The position numbers and the translations under genes were made by a program. A stretch of DNA of 64,000 nt from Phyllobacterium chamaecytisi (lineage in GTDB: Bacteria > Pseudomonadota > Alphaproteobacteria > Rhizobiales > Rhizobiaceae): the NCBI RefSeq assembly GCF_020164455.1, contig NZ_JAIQWW010000001.1:248001-312000 (forward strand), written 5' to 3'. The notes beneath the pieces are model-generated. The model was not told the DNA's origin. It was given only the letters and a program-made list of their open reading frames with translations, and made no database searches. This document shows, one piece after another, positions 1 to 8,741 of the stretch (positions are counted from its first letter, which is position 1; the number at the start of each line of letters is the position of its first letter).

Positions 1-2656
1 GGAAGATCAGGTAGGCCGAGTTGCCCGCAATGATCTCCTGATAGGTCAGTTCTGTCCATTCGAAGCCGATCCCGGGCGGCAGGGTGTCGGCGGCAATCTT
101 TTCCACCGCAGCCCGCGCCTGACCCGATGAGTAGCCTGGAGCCGCATTGCCGTTCACGTCGGCAGCAAGGAAGCCGTTATAGCGCATGGCACGATCCGGT
201 CCCGCACTGGATGAGACGTTGACCAGAGCCGATAGCGGGATCATCTCGCCCGAACCCGATCGTACCTTCAGATCGCCAATATCTTCAGACTTGGCCCGGA
301 AATTCGACTCCGCCTGCATGCGGACGGAATAAGTACGGCCGAACTTGTTGAAGTCATTGACATAGACCGAGCCAAGATAAATCTGCAACGTGTTGAAGAT
401 TTCCGGCAACGATACGTTGAGTTGGCGTGCCTTGGCGCGATCAACATCGGCGTAGAGCTGTGGAACATTGATCTGATAGCTGGTGAACAGGCCTGTCAGC
501 TCCGGCGCGGTGGCCGCCTTGGCGAGGAACGCCTTGGTTGCGTCGTCGAGAGCCTGATAACCAAGACCATTGCGATCCTCGATCTGCAGCTTGAACCCGC
601 CGATCGAGCCGAGACCCTGGACGGGAGGCGGCGGGAAGACGGCGCTGAACGATTCCTGGATGCCGGCTATCTGCTGATTGAGCGCCATGGCGATAGCACC
701 GGCACTCAGGTCGGGCGTCTTGCGCTCTTCGAAAGGTTTCAGCGAAACGAAGACAACGCCGGCGTTCGAACTATTGGTGAATCCGGCGATGGACAGGCCA
801 GGGAAGGCAATCGTGCTTTGCACACCGGGTATCTTCAACGCCATGTCCCCAATGCGGCGGACGACCGCTTCCGTCCGGTCAAGCGTCGCACCATCCGGCA
901 GCTGTGTGAAACCGACCAGATACTGCTTGTCCTGCGGCGGAACGAAACCGCCCGGCACACTCTTGAACATGAATGCCGTCGCGCCGATCAAGATGATATA
1001 AATCCCCATCATGATCGTCTTGCGCGAAATAACGCCGCGCACACCTTTACTGTAGCCGTTGGCTCCACGGGTGAACACGGCATTGAACCCGCGGAAAAGC
1101 CAGCCCAGCGTCAGATCCATGAAGCGCGTCAAACGATCCTTCGGCTGGTCATGTCCCTTGAGCAACAATGCCGCGAGGGCAGGCGACAGTGTAAGGGAGT
1201 TGAATGCTGAAATGACTGTCGAGATGGCGATCGTCAGCGCAAACTGCCGGTAGAACTGACCCGTAAGGCCGCTGATGAAAGCGAGAGGCACGAACACCGC
1301 GACCAGAACCAGCGCAATAGCGATAATCGGTCCCGAGACTTCGCGCATCGCCTGTACCGTCGCTTGCCGCGGGGCCAGACCGTTCTCGATGTTTCGCTCG
1401 ACGTTCTCGACGACCACGATGGCGTCATCGACGACGATACCGATGGCAAGAACAAGTCCGAACAGGCTGAGCGCGTTGATCGAGAAACCGAACAGATGCA
1501 TCACCGCAAACGTACCGACGATCGATATCGGCACCGCGATCAGCGGAATGATCGATGCACGCCACGTTTGCAGGAACAGGATAACAACGAGAACGACCAG
1601 CAGCACCGCCTCAAGCAGTGTATGAATGACGGCCTCGATCGAGGCGCGGACGAACTGCGTCGTATCGTAGACGATCTCGTAGTCTACGCCTTCCGGCATG
1701 GTCAGCTTCATCTCGTTCATCGCCGCACGAACTTCGTCGGCGATCTGGATCGCATTGGAGCCCGGTGCCTGGAAGATCGGGATAGCGACGGCGCTCTTGT
1801 TGTCGAGCAGCGAGCGTAGCGAATAGTCGGCTGCGCCAAGTTCGATGCGGGCAATGTCGCTCAAATGTGTGATCGCGCCATTGGCGGCAGTCTTGACGAT
1901 GATCTGGCCGAATTCTTCTTCGGATTGCAACCGACCTTGCGCGTTCACCGTCAACTGCAGGTCGACACTGTTCGAGTTGGGCGACGCACCGATGGTACCG
2001 GCAGCAGCCTGCACATTCTGTGCACGGATCTCGTTGAGAACATCGGTTGCCGAGAGGCCGAGTTCCGCGGTCTTCTGCGGATCGAGCCAGATACGCATCG
2101 AATAGTCGCCGGATCCGAACAATTGCACATCGCCGACGCCGTTGATGCGGGCGAGGCGATCCTTGATGTTGATCAGGGCGTAGTTGCGCAGGTATGTGAT
2201 GTCGTAGCGATCATTGGGCGAGATGAGGTTGACCACCAGCATCAGGTCAGGCGAACTCTTGACCGTGGTGATCCCGAGGCTGCGCACTTCTTCCGGCAAG
2301 CGCGGTTCCGCCTGCGAAACGCGGTTTTGCACCAGCTGTTGTGCCTTGTCCGGATCTGTCCCGAGCGCAAAGGTCACAGTCAGCGTCATCTGGCCGTCTG
2401 CCGTCGCCTGACTGCCCATATAGAGCATGCCTTCAACGCCGTTGATCTGCTCTTCCATCGGCGTTGCGACTGTTTCGGCAATGACCTTCGGATTTGCCCC
2501 TGGATATTGAGCCCGCACCACGATGGATGGGGGCACAACATCCGGATATTCCGAGACGGGCATCGTCGTCAGCGCAATCAAACCGCCAAGGAAGATGATG
2601 AAAGAAAGAACGCCCGCAAAGATCGGGCGGTCGATAAAGAAATTGGAGATATTCAT
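1..2656 (-). CDS. RND multidrug efflux permease (AcrB/HAE1 class), partial
   Basis: Proton-driven inner-membrane drug pump that works with a periplasmic adaptor and an outer-membrane channel. The frame opens at 2656 with MNISNFFIDRPIFAGVL, preceded by AGGTGG at good spacing, and stays open to base 1. About 885 of an expected ~1050 codons are present; the C-terminus lies beyond the window. The fourth-helix motif AIGIVVDDAIVVVENVER, at about residues 400-417, carries the paired aspartates of the AcrB proton relay. The adaptor gene lies 36 bp upstream on the same strand, so the two form an operon controlled by the divergent TetR gene. The subfamily resembles Brucella BepE and Pseudomonas MexF, but substrate range cannot be read from sequence. 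No outer-membrane channel gene is visible. Confidence 0.93.
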   Translation of the reverse strand, partial: MNISNFFIDRPIFAGVLSFIIFLGGLIALTTMPVSEYPDVVPPSIVVRAQYPGANPKVIAETVATPMEEQINGVEGMLYMGSQATADGQMTLTVTFALGTDPDKAQQLVQNRVSQAEPRLPEEVRSLGITTVKSSPDLMLVVNLISPNDRYDITYLRNYALINIKDRLARINGVGDVQLFGSGDYSMRIWLDPQKTAELGLSATDVLNEIRAQNVQAAAGTIGASPNSNSVDLQLTVNAQGRLQSEEEFGQIIVKTAANGAITHLSDIARIELGAADYSLRSLLDNKSAVAIPIFQAPGSNAIQIADEVRAAMNEMKLTMPEGVDYEIVYDTTQFVRASIEAVIHTLLEAVLLVVLVVILFLQTWRASIIPLIAVPISIVGTFAVMHLFGFSINALSLFGLVLAIGIVVDDAIVVVENVERNIENGLAPRQATVQAMREVSGPIIAIALVLVAVFVPLAFISGLTGQFYRQFALTIAISTVISAFNSLTLSPALAALLLKGHDQPKDRLTRFMDLTLGWLFRGFNAVFTRGANGYSKGVRGVISRKTIMMGIYIILIGATAFMFKSVPGGFVPPQDKQYLVGFTQLPDGATLDRTEAVVRRIGDMALKIPGVQSTIAFPGLSIAGFTNSSNAGVVFVSLKPFEERKTPDLSAGAIAMALNQQIAGIQESFSAVFPPPPVQGLGSIGGFKLQIEDRNGLGYQALDDATKAFLAKAATAPELTGLFTSYQINVPQLYADVDRAKARQLNVSLPEIFNTLQIYLGSVYVNDFNKFGRTYSVRMQAESNFRAKSEDIGDLKVRSGSGEMIPLSALVNVSSSAGPDRAMRYNGFLAADVNGNAAPGYSSGQARAAVEKIAADTLPPGIGFEWTELTYQEIIAGNSAYLIF

Positions 2657-2692
2657 ATCAATTCCACCTGCCCAATGCGGGGCTCTGGATAG

Positions 2693-3916
2693 TTATTGTT
2701 TGACCTTGGCCTGGTCCGCCAGCGCCTGCTGGTCTGGAGCCTTGCCGCCCATCGCTACCATCTCCGGTGCAACGAGCGAGCCAGGGCGAATGCGCTGCAG
2801 GCCATTGACGACGATCTTGTCATCCGCCTGCAATCCAGCCGTGACGATCCGCAGGCCATCGGCCTTGGCGCCAAGCGAGATTTCGCGATACTCAACGACG
2901 TTCTTCGAATTGACGACCATGACGAACTTCTTGTTCTGGTCGGTTCCAACAGCTTTTTCGTCAACCAGCAATTCGTTACGCTCGTTGGCCTGACCCATGC
3001 GGACCTTGGCGAACTGACCGGGCATCAGCTTGCCATTGGCGTTATCAAACACCGCGCGAACCTTGACGGTACCGCTCGTCGCATCGACGCTGTTGTTGAT
3101 CAGCTGTAACTTGCCGGTGATCCCGTCCTGGCCGTGCACATCCATCTGAACCGGGATACGGTTGACGAAGTCGCGGCTGTTCAAGCCCTCGGGAAGATCG
3201 GCGAGCGCATTGGCGACGACGTTCTCATCGGCCTCGAAACTTGCATAAATCGGGCTGATCGAAACCAGCGACGTCAGTAACGGCGCGCTCGGTCCCTCGG
3301 CGATGAGATTGCCGGGGGTGATCTCGATACGTCCGACCCGGCCGCTGATCGGTGCGCGAATATCGGTCCAGTCGAGGTTGAGCATGGCGGTCTGCAATAC
3401 GGCCTTGGCCGCTTCGAGGTCCGCCTCGGCGCTGGTCTGAACGTTCAGACGTTGATCGTAATCGCTCTGGGATGCAAAGCGCGATGTCACGAGCTGCTTG
3501 CCGCGCTGAAGTTCGCTCTTGGCATAAGCGAGCTTCGATTCGGCAGAGGCCACCTGCGCCTTTGCGCGCGCAACTTCTGCCTCGTATGGCGCTGGGTCGA
3601 TCTTGACCAGAAGGTCGCCCTGCTTGACGATCGCGCCTTCTTTGAAGGCAACCGACTGGATGGCGCCGGAGACTCGTGAGCGTACTTCAACCGCATCGAC
3701 CGCCTCAAGCCGGCCAGAGAATTCGCTCCACTGCGTTACGAGCTTCGGCTGTACGACCGCAACCGAAACAGGCGTGGCCGGCGCAGGCGCGGCCTGGCTT
3801 TTTTCGCCTTCCGCGTGGCTCTGCTGCATGTCCAGAAAGTGCGAGCCGCCGACTGTGGCAAGTGTCAGAATCAGAGCGCTGGCATAGAGGCTTTTTCTTA
3901 AAGTGCTGATTGACAT
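2693..3916 (-). CDS. RND efflux periplasmic adaptor (MFP/HlyD family)
   Basis: Membrane-fusion subunit that links the RND permease to an outer-membrane channel. It has an N-terminal membrane segment (LYASALILTLATVGG), a barrel-sandwich lipoyl half-motif (VVQPKLVTQWSEFSGRLE), an alpha-hairpin rich in Ala/Lys/Glu at about residues 95-170, and the second lipoyl half (WTDIRAPISGRVGRI). Its length, about 407 residues, is normal for AcrA/MexE proteins. I prefer the start at 3916 (MSISTLRKS) because AGG lies about 9 bases before it. The other ATG, at 3925, sits directly on that AGG. It is the first gene of the efflux operon and is transcribed from the promoter region that holds the two TetR-type palindromes. 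Confidence 0.93.
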   Translation of the reverse strand: MSISTLRKSLYASALILTLATVGGSHFLDMQQSHAEGEKSQAAPAPATPVSVAVVQPKLVTQWSEFSGRLEAVDAVEVRSRVSGAIQSVAFKEGAIVKQGDLLVKIDPAPYEAEVARAKAQVASAESKLAYAKSELQRGKQLVTSRFASQSDYDQRLNVQTSAEADLEAAKAVLQTAMLNLDWTDIRAPISGRVGRIEITPGNLIAEGPSAPLLTSLVSISPIYASFEADENVVANALADLPEGLNSRDFVNRIPVQMDVHGQDGITGKLQLINNSVDATSGTVKVRAVFDNANGKLMPGQFAKVRMGQANERNELLVDEKAVGTDQNKKFVMVVNSKNVVEYREISLGAKADGLRIVTAGLQADDKIVVNGLQRIRPGSLVAPEMVAMGGKAPDQQALADQAKVKQ

Positions 3917-3993
3917 CGTGGTCATCCTGCTTTGAAAGTTTCCGCCATTGGGAGGGTGGCGAATCTGAATTCGATCATCGAATTGAGCATTGA

Positions 3994-4019
3994 CGTTCTA
4001 TACCGATCGGTATAGAACG
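3994..4019. promoter_or_regulatory. 26-bp perfect palindrome, TetR-type operator
   Basis: A perfect inverted repeat whose core is TATACCGATCGGTATA, flanked by CGTTC and GAACG. It lies between the divergent efflux operon and the TetR gene, nearer the efflux operon. The core half-site TATACCG recurs in the second palindrome at 4060-4077, so one dimeric repressor probably binds both. Function is inferred from symmetry and position. Confidence 0.75.
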
Positions 4020-4059
4020 GTTGATATAAGGCGGCGATGTAACAGCTGTCAATGGAATT

Positions 4060-4077
4060 TTATACCGAGCGGTATAA
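4060..4077. promoter_or_regulatory. Second TATACCG-N2-CGGTATA operator
   Basis: An 18-bp inverted repeat with a single central mismatch pair, sharing both half-sites with the 26-bp palindrome 41 bp away. It sits about 20 bp before the TetR start codon, consistent with autoregulation of the repressor while the other site covers the efflux promoter. Confidence 0.7.
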
Positions 4078-4098
4078 TTCTTTTAGGGAGTGTTGTCC

Positions 4099-4686
4099 AT
4101 GGGACGGCCCAGGGAATTTGATGCGGACGATGCCTTGCAGACAGCTTTGGAGCTATTCTGGCGAAAAGGCTATGAAGGCACGTCCATCACTGACCTGACC
4201 GACGGCATGGGTATCACCAAGCCCAGTCTTTACGGAACCTTCGGCAACAAGGAAGAACTCTTCCGCATGGCGCTGCAGCGCTACGAGCAGAACTACATGG
4301 CCTTCTTCTGGAAGGCACTGGAGCAGCCGACCGCGCGGATTGTTGCGCTGGATATATTGCATGGTTTTGCCAATGCCCAGACTGAAGAGTGCAATCCCGG
4401 TGGATGCCTTGGTATCAATGCCGCGATGGGCTGCAGTGAAGCCGCGGAAGCAATCCAAAAAACCATCATCGAGCGTCGCCAGATAGGGCAGAAGGCGCTG
4501 GCGCGGCGTTTCGAACGCGCCATGCGTGAAGGTGATCTGCCCGCCGACTGCAATGCGGACGATCTTGCCCGCTATCTCTTGACCATCGCCCAAGGCACTG
4601 CTGTCCAGGCATCGAGCGGGGCTGGCCGGGAAGAGCTTTACCGGCTGATCGACATCGCCATGAAATCTTTTCCAGGCTCGAACTAA
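4099..4686 (+). CDS. TetR/AcrR family repressor of the RND efflux operon
   Basis: DNA-binding repressor of 195 residues. The N-terminal helix-turn-helix is clear (GTSITDLTDGMGITKPSLYG, residues ~32-51). The C-terminal ligand domain includes the NPGGCLGINAAM segment found in one TetR subgroup. The ATG at 4099 (MGRPREFDADDAL) is chosen over an in-frame GTG at 4090 because AGGGAG lies 8 bases upstream of it. It is divergent from the adaptor-permease operon, and two matching palindromes lie in the shared intergenic region. Drug-induced derepression of the pump is the standard model for such pairs. The inducing ligand is unknown. Confidence 0.92.
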   Translation: MGRPREFDADDALQTALELFWRKGYEGTSITDLTDGMGITKPSLYGTFGNKEELFRMALQRYEQNYMAFFWKALEQPTARIVALDILHGFANAQTEECNPGGCLGINAAMGCSEAAEAIQKTIIERRQIGQKALARRFERAMREGDLPADCNADDLARYLLTIAQGTAVQASSGAGREELYRLIDIAMKSFPGSN

Positions 4687-4712
4687 CTACCCTTCAAATT
4701 CAGCCTGATGCA

Positions 4713-5834
4713 TCAGGTCAACCTGTTCCGGAAAAGCCAGGCCGAAAATGGCAAGGTAACCGCGGCGATGGCCACCAGCGCCAGCATTTCCGGCAGCAAT
4801 TGCCTCAGTCCTGCGCCCTCCAGATAGACCTGGTGTGTAATGCTGATCGCATAGCGCAGCGGATTGATCATCGTCAGATACTGCAAGATCTCCGGCATAT
4901 TGCCGATCGGCGCCGTTAGACCCGACAACAGCATGAATGGCATCAGCAGCACGAACGAGTAGATCATTGCCTGCTGCATGTTGCCTGCGAGCGAAGAGAT
5001 GAAAAGGCCAATGCCCACTGCCGCGGCGAGGAACAGCACCAGGCCCAGGTAAAGCATGAAATAAGAACCCTCGAAGGGAATCTGGAACCATAGCTGGGCG
5101 ACGAGCAATATGGTCGTTGCCTGCGAGAGACCGACCATCATCGAGGGCAGGGCCTTTCCAACCATGATCTCGGACGGTCTGAATGGCGTAACCAGCAGCT
5201 GGTCGAAAGTCCCCGCCTCACGTTCGCGCGCGACCGACATGGCAGTCAGCATCAGCGTCATCATCATGGTGATCGTACCGATCAATGACGGGATCATGTA
5301 CCACCGCGTCTCAAGGCTGGGATTGTACCAAGCGCGGGTCGTAACCTTGATGCCGTTATTCCTGTCTTGGCCGTTCTCCTCACGCCATTGCGCGGTGAAG
5401 TCCGTCGCGATGGTATTGATATAGCTCTGCGCGGTGCCGGCCGTGTTGGAATTGCGGCCATCGGCGATGATCTGCAATTTGGCCGGCATTCCGGCCATCA
5501 GCCGCCTCTCGAAATCCTGGTCGATGACCACCACCAGCAAAACCCGGGCGTCATTGATGAATTTATCGATGTCGGATGTCCGCTGCAACGTCGCAACACG
5601 GTTGAAAATGCCCGAGCCGTCCAGTTTCGAAACCAGCTCTATGGATGCCGCGCTGTGATCGTGATCGAGAACCGCGTAGGGCACATTGTTGAGATCGTAA
5701 CTCGCGGCATAGCCAAAGATCAGGCATTGCAGGATAGGCGGCAGCACCAGCACGATACGGCTTTTCGGGTCCTTGAACATCGCCAGCAATTCCTTGCGGA
5801 TCAGCGCGATTATTCGGAAGAAGGATTCTTTCAT
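4713..5834 (-). CDS. ybhR: ABC-2 type exporter permease, YbhR-like
   Basis: Membrane subunit of a drug/cation ABC exporter, 373 residues, close to E. coli YbhR (368). One N-terminal membrane segment (IVLVLPPILQCLIFGY) is followed by a large periplasmic domain and five C-terminal helices, the layout of ABC-2 permeases. The conserved REREAGTFDQLLVTPFRPSE segment precedes the membrane core. It is last in the operon, 7 bp after the second permease, and ends tail to tail with the TetR gene of the RND system, with only 26 bp between them. The symbol is assigned from matching gene order and sizes with ybhGFSR, not from an alignment. Confidence 0.85.
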   Translation of the reverse strand: MKESFFRIIALIRKELLAMFKDPKSRIVLVLPPILQCLIFGYAASYDLNNVPYAVLDHDHSAASIELVSKLDGSGIFNRVATLQRTSDIDKFINDARVLLVVVIDQDFERRLMAGMPAKLQIIADGRNSNTAGTAQSYINTIATDFTAQWREENGQDRNNGIKVTTRAWYNPSLETRWYMIPSLIGTITMMMTLMLTAMSVAREREAGTFDQLLVTPFRPSEIMVGKALPSMMVGLSQATTILLVAQLWFQIPFEGSYFMLYLGLVLFLAAAVGIGLFISSLAGNMQQAMIYSFVLLMPFMLLSGLTAPIGNMPEILQYLTMINPLRYAISITHQVYLEGAGLRQLLPEMLALVAIAAVTLPFSAWLFRNRLT

Positions 5835-5841
5835 GGCCGTC

Positions 5842-6981
5842 TCACCCGAGTTTCTTGCGCGTGGCGAAAAGGGACGCGGTCATCAGAACGGTTGCCATGA
5901 CGGCGAGCACCGCCGCGTTCGGCAGGATGACGGCCCAGATGTCGCCCGCAAGGAACAATGTCTGCAGCACACTGACGAAATAGCGCGCCGGGAAGATATA
6001 GGTGATGCCCTGGATCACCAGAGGCATGCTTCTGATGTCGAACATGAAGCCCGACAGCATCATCGCCGGCAGAAAGGTGACGATCAACGTGATCTGGCTG
6101 GCGATGAACTGGTTCTTGGTGAGCGAGGAGATCAAAAGCCCGATACCGAGCGCCACCAGCAGATAGAGCATCGATACGATGATCAATATCCACAGTGATC
6201 CGCGCAGGGGCACGCCAAAGAGCACCTGACTGCCGATGACTGAAAGTGCCAGTCCCAGCATGCCGAGGATGAAATAGGGGACAGTCTTGCCCAGTAAAAT
6301 TTCGCCGGGCCGGGCAGGGGTGACGAACAGCGCTTCGAATGTGCCGCGTTCCCATTCCCGCGCCATCACCAGTGCCGTCAGCAACGCACCGATCAGTGTC
6401 ATGACAAGAACAATCAGCCCCGGCACCAGGAAATAGGTGCTGTCATTGGCCTCGTTGAACCAAAGCCGCGTCTGCAGGTCGATCGATGCGCCGGAATTCA
6501 AGACCATTCCTTGCGCTGCCTCGCGCGCCAGCCACGTGCCGACCGCGCCTTGCGCATAGCCGAGCGCGATACGGGCTGTATTGGCATCACTGCCATTGAC
6601 GACGACCTGAATTTCCGCCGTGCCGTTCTGCACATCGCGGGCGAATTGCGGTGGTATGCGCACGATACCGCTGACGGTCTTGTCCGCAAGCAGCCGCTCC
6701 GCCTCCGCCATAGTCTTGACCGGATACGTCTGGAAATAATCCGACAGTTCGAATCCCGAAACCGCGGCGCTCGCCTCTGCTGATGATTCCTCCATGACCA
6801 GCGCAACGGGGAGGTTTTTGAGGTCGAACGACAAGCCGTAACCGAACAGGATCAACAGTACCATTGGCATAACGATGCCGACGGCAACGCTGCTTGGGTC
6901 GCGCACCACCTGCCAGCTCTCCTTGCGCACCAGCGCGAGGATACGGCGCATGCGGCCGTGTTGGGCGGAGGGTGCGGCCAT
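5842..6981 (-). CDS. ybhS: ABC-2 type exporter permease, YbhS-like
   Basis: Second membrane subunit of the exporter, 379 residues (E. coli YbhS 377). It shows the same topology as its neighbour: an early helix (VAVGIVMPMVLLILFGYGLS), a periplasmic domain, and a C-terminal bundle after REWERGTFEALFVTPARPGE. The frame is open upstream to about 7224, but that part is antisense-free overlap with the ATPase gene. The ATG at 6981 (MAAPSAQHGRMRR) is chosen because it overlaps the ATPase stop as TGATG, the usual coupling in this operon. The two permeases probably form a heterodimer with the fused ATPase. Confidence 0.87.
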   Translation of the reverse strand: MAAPSAQHGRMRRILALVRKESWQVVRDPSSVAVGIVMPMVLLILFGYGLSFDLKNLPVALVMEESSAEASAAVSGFELSDYFQTYPVKTMAEAERLLADKTVSGIVRIPPQFARDVQNGTAEIQVVVNGSDANTARIALGYAQGAVGTWLAREAAQGMVLNSGASIDLQTRLWFNEANDSTYFLVPGLIVLVMTLIGALLTALVMAREWERGTFEALFVTPARPGEILLGKTVPYFILGMLGLALSVIGSQVLFGVPLRGSLWILIIVSMLYLLVALGIGLLISSLTKNQFIASQITLIVTFLPAMMLSGFMFDIRSMPLVIQGITYIFPARYFVSVLQTLFLAGDIWAVILPNAAVLAVMATVLMTASLFATRKKLG

Positions 6982-8741
6982 CACGCGGCCTCCTTCTTGT
7001 CTCGCCGGGACTCCTCGACAATGGCGATGAAGGCGTCTTCCATGTTCGGTTCTTCGCCGTTCTTCGGCTTGGCATGGGCACGGATTTCGGCAGGTGTTCC
7101 CTCGGCAAGGTTGCGCCCCGCATCGAGAATGATGATACGGTCGCAATATTCCGCCTCTTCCATGAAATGTGTGGTGACGATCACCGTCACGCCTTGCTCG
7201 GAAAGCGCGGTAATGCGCCCCCAAAACTCGCGCCGTGCCAGCGGATCGGCGCCGCTGGTTGCCTCGTCCAGAAACAGAATGTCTGGCTCGTGCAAGAGCG
7301 CCGCCGCCATGGCAAGACGCTGCTTGAAACCGCCGGGCAATTGTCCGCTCGGCAGCGTTGCCAGATCACCCAGCTCGAACTGCTCTTTCGACCAGGCAAC
7401 GCGGTCGCGTTTCTTCTGCCCGCGCAAACCATAGGCGCTGGCGAAGAAATCGAGATTTTCATCCACGGACAGATCGCCATAAAGCGAAAACTTCTGTGCC
7501 ACGTAGCCGAGTTTCTGCCGCGCTTCGGCCCGTGAGGTGCGTAGGTCCGCACCGGCAACGCGCAGCGTGCCGCTGGTTGCCGGCATCAGCCCGCACAACA
7601 TGCGAAACGTCGTGCTTTTCCCGGCGCCATTCGGGCCGAGCAGTCCATAAATCTCGCCCCGCTTCACCTGAAAGCTGACGTGATCAACGGCAGTGAAATC
7701 GCCAAATTTGCGCACCAGATCGTGGACTTCGACCGAGATATCATCACCTGCTGCCGTTTTGGGCCGCTCCAGTTCCACCTCGCTGGAATGGCTCTTGCTT
7801 GCTACAGCGCCGAACAGCACCATGAACCCATCTTCGAAGCGCGCGGAGACCGGTTGAAGTTTGATGGCCTTGCCGTCAACCTTGATGTCGTCCTTGAAGT
7901 CCGGTTGCTTCACCACGCGCACTTTGCCAGCTTCTGGCACCGCATCGACAACGCCATCCAGCCGGAACAACCGAGCCTGCAGCGACCGGGCGTTCGTGCC
8001 TTTCCCCGGCGTGGCTATAAAAACACAGTCGCTGGCTTTCTCCGTGATTTCGTCGGGTTTTCCCTGCGCCAGAACCTTGCCCTGATGCATGACGACGGCG
8101 TGGTCGCAGAGTTCTGCCTCGTCCAGATAGGACGTGCTGACGACGACGGTCAGTTTGTCCTCGTGCACGAGCTTGGTGACGATCTCCCATAATTCGCGCC
8201 GTGACAGGGGATCGACGCCCACGGTCGGTTCGTCCAAGAGGAGGAGTTCCGGCGAGCGCACCAGCGTGCAGGCGAGGCCGAGTTTCTGCTTCATGCCTCC
8301 GGATAGCTTGCCGGCAAGGCGTTGTGTGAAACGCCCGAGGTCGGTCATCTCCATCAGCCGCGGGTAGGTCTCCCTGCGCTGTTCCGTGGTGATGCCGTGC
8401 AGGTCGGCGTAAAGATCGAGGTTCTGCTGGACACTCAAATCCTCGTAGAGGCCGAATTTCTGCGGCATGTAACCAATGCGGTTCTGTATTGTCTGCGGAT
8501 CGGCAGCGACATCGATGCCGAGTACGGAGAGCTCACCACTATCGGCGACCATCAGCCCGGTAATCAGGCGCAGCAACGTGGTTTTGCCCGCACCGTCAGG
8601 TCCTACCAAGGCAGTTAACGTTCCTTGCCGCGCTTCGAAGGAAACTCCGTCCAGCGCTTTGACGGTCTCGCCCGTATCGCGGCGGAAGCTCTTGTGGATG
8701 GTCCGCGCCGTGACGGGGTTGGTTGGCGCGGCGCCGCTCAT
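6981..8741 (-). CDS. ybhF: Fused double ABC ATPase, YbhF-like
   Basis: Energy subunit with two nucleotide-binding domains in one 586-residue chain (E. coli YbhF 578). Domain 1 has Walker A GPDGAGKTTLL near residue 49 and signature LSGGMKQKLG. Domain 2 has Walker A GPNGAGKSTTF near residue 370 and the degenerate signature LPGGFKQRLA. Both have Walker B regions (LLLLDEPTVGVDP and ILFLDEATSGADP). Asp for Asn in the first P-loop and LPGG for LSGG in the second suggest unequal catalytic sites. It is coupled at both ends by 1-4 bp overlaps with the adaptor and permease genes. Confidence 0.9.
   Translation of the reverse strand: MSGAAPTNPVTARTIHKSFRRDTGETVKALDGVSFEARQGTLTALVGPDGAGKTTLLRLITGLMVADSGELSVLGIDVAADPQTIQNRIGYMPQKFGLYEDLSVQQNLDLYADLHGITTEQRRETYPRLMEMTDLGRFTQRLAGKLSGGMKQKLGLACTLVRSPELLLLDEPTVGVDPLSRRELWEIVTKLVHEDKLTVVVSTSYLDEAELCDHAVVMHQGKVLAQGKPDEITEKASDCVFIATPGKGTNARSLQARLFRLDGVVDAVPEAGKVRVVKQPDFKDDIKVDGKAIKLQPVSARFEDGFMVLFGAVASKSHSSEVELERPKTAAGDDISVEVHDLVRKFGDFTAVDHVSFQVKRGEIYGLLGPNGAGKSTTFRMLCGLMPATSGTLRVAGADLRTSRAEARQKLGYVAQKFSLYGDLSVDENLDFFASAYGLRGQKKRDRVAWSKEQFELGDLATLPSGQLPGGFKQRLAMAAALLHEPDILFLDEATSGADPLARREFWGRITALSEQGVTVIVTTHFMEEAEYCDRIIILDAGRNLAEGTPAEIRAHAKPKNGEEPNMEDAFIAIVEESRRDKKEAA

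Noticed and set aside
422-1210. Long plus-strand open frames opposite the RND permease gene
   Set aside because: They are antisense shadows of a high-GC gene; composition is Arg/Glu/His-rich nonsense and they have no ribosome-binding site.
6982-7224. 5' extension of the YbhS-like permease into the ATPase gene
   Set aside because: The ATG at 6981 is coupled to the ATPase stop and gives the normal family length.
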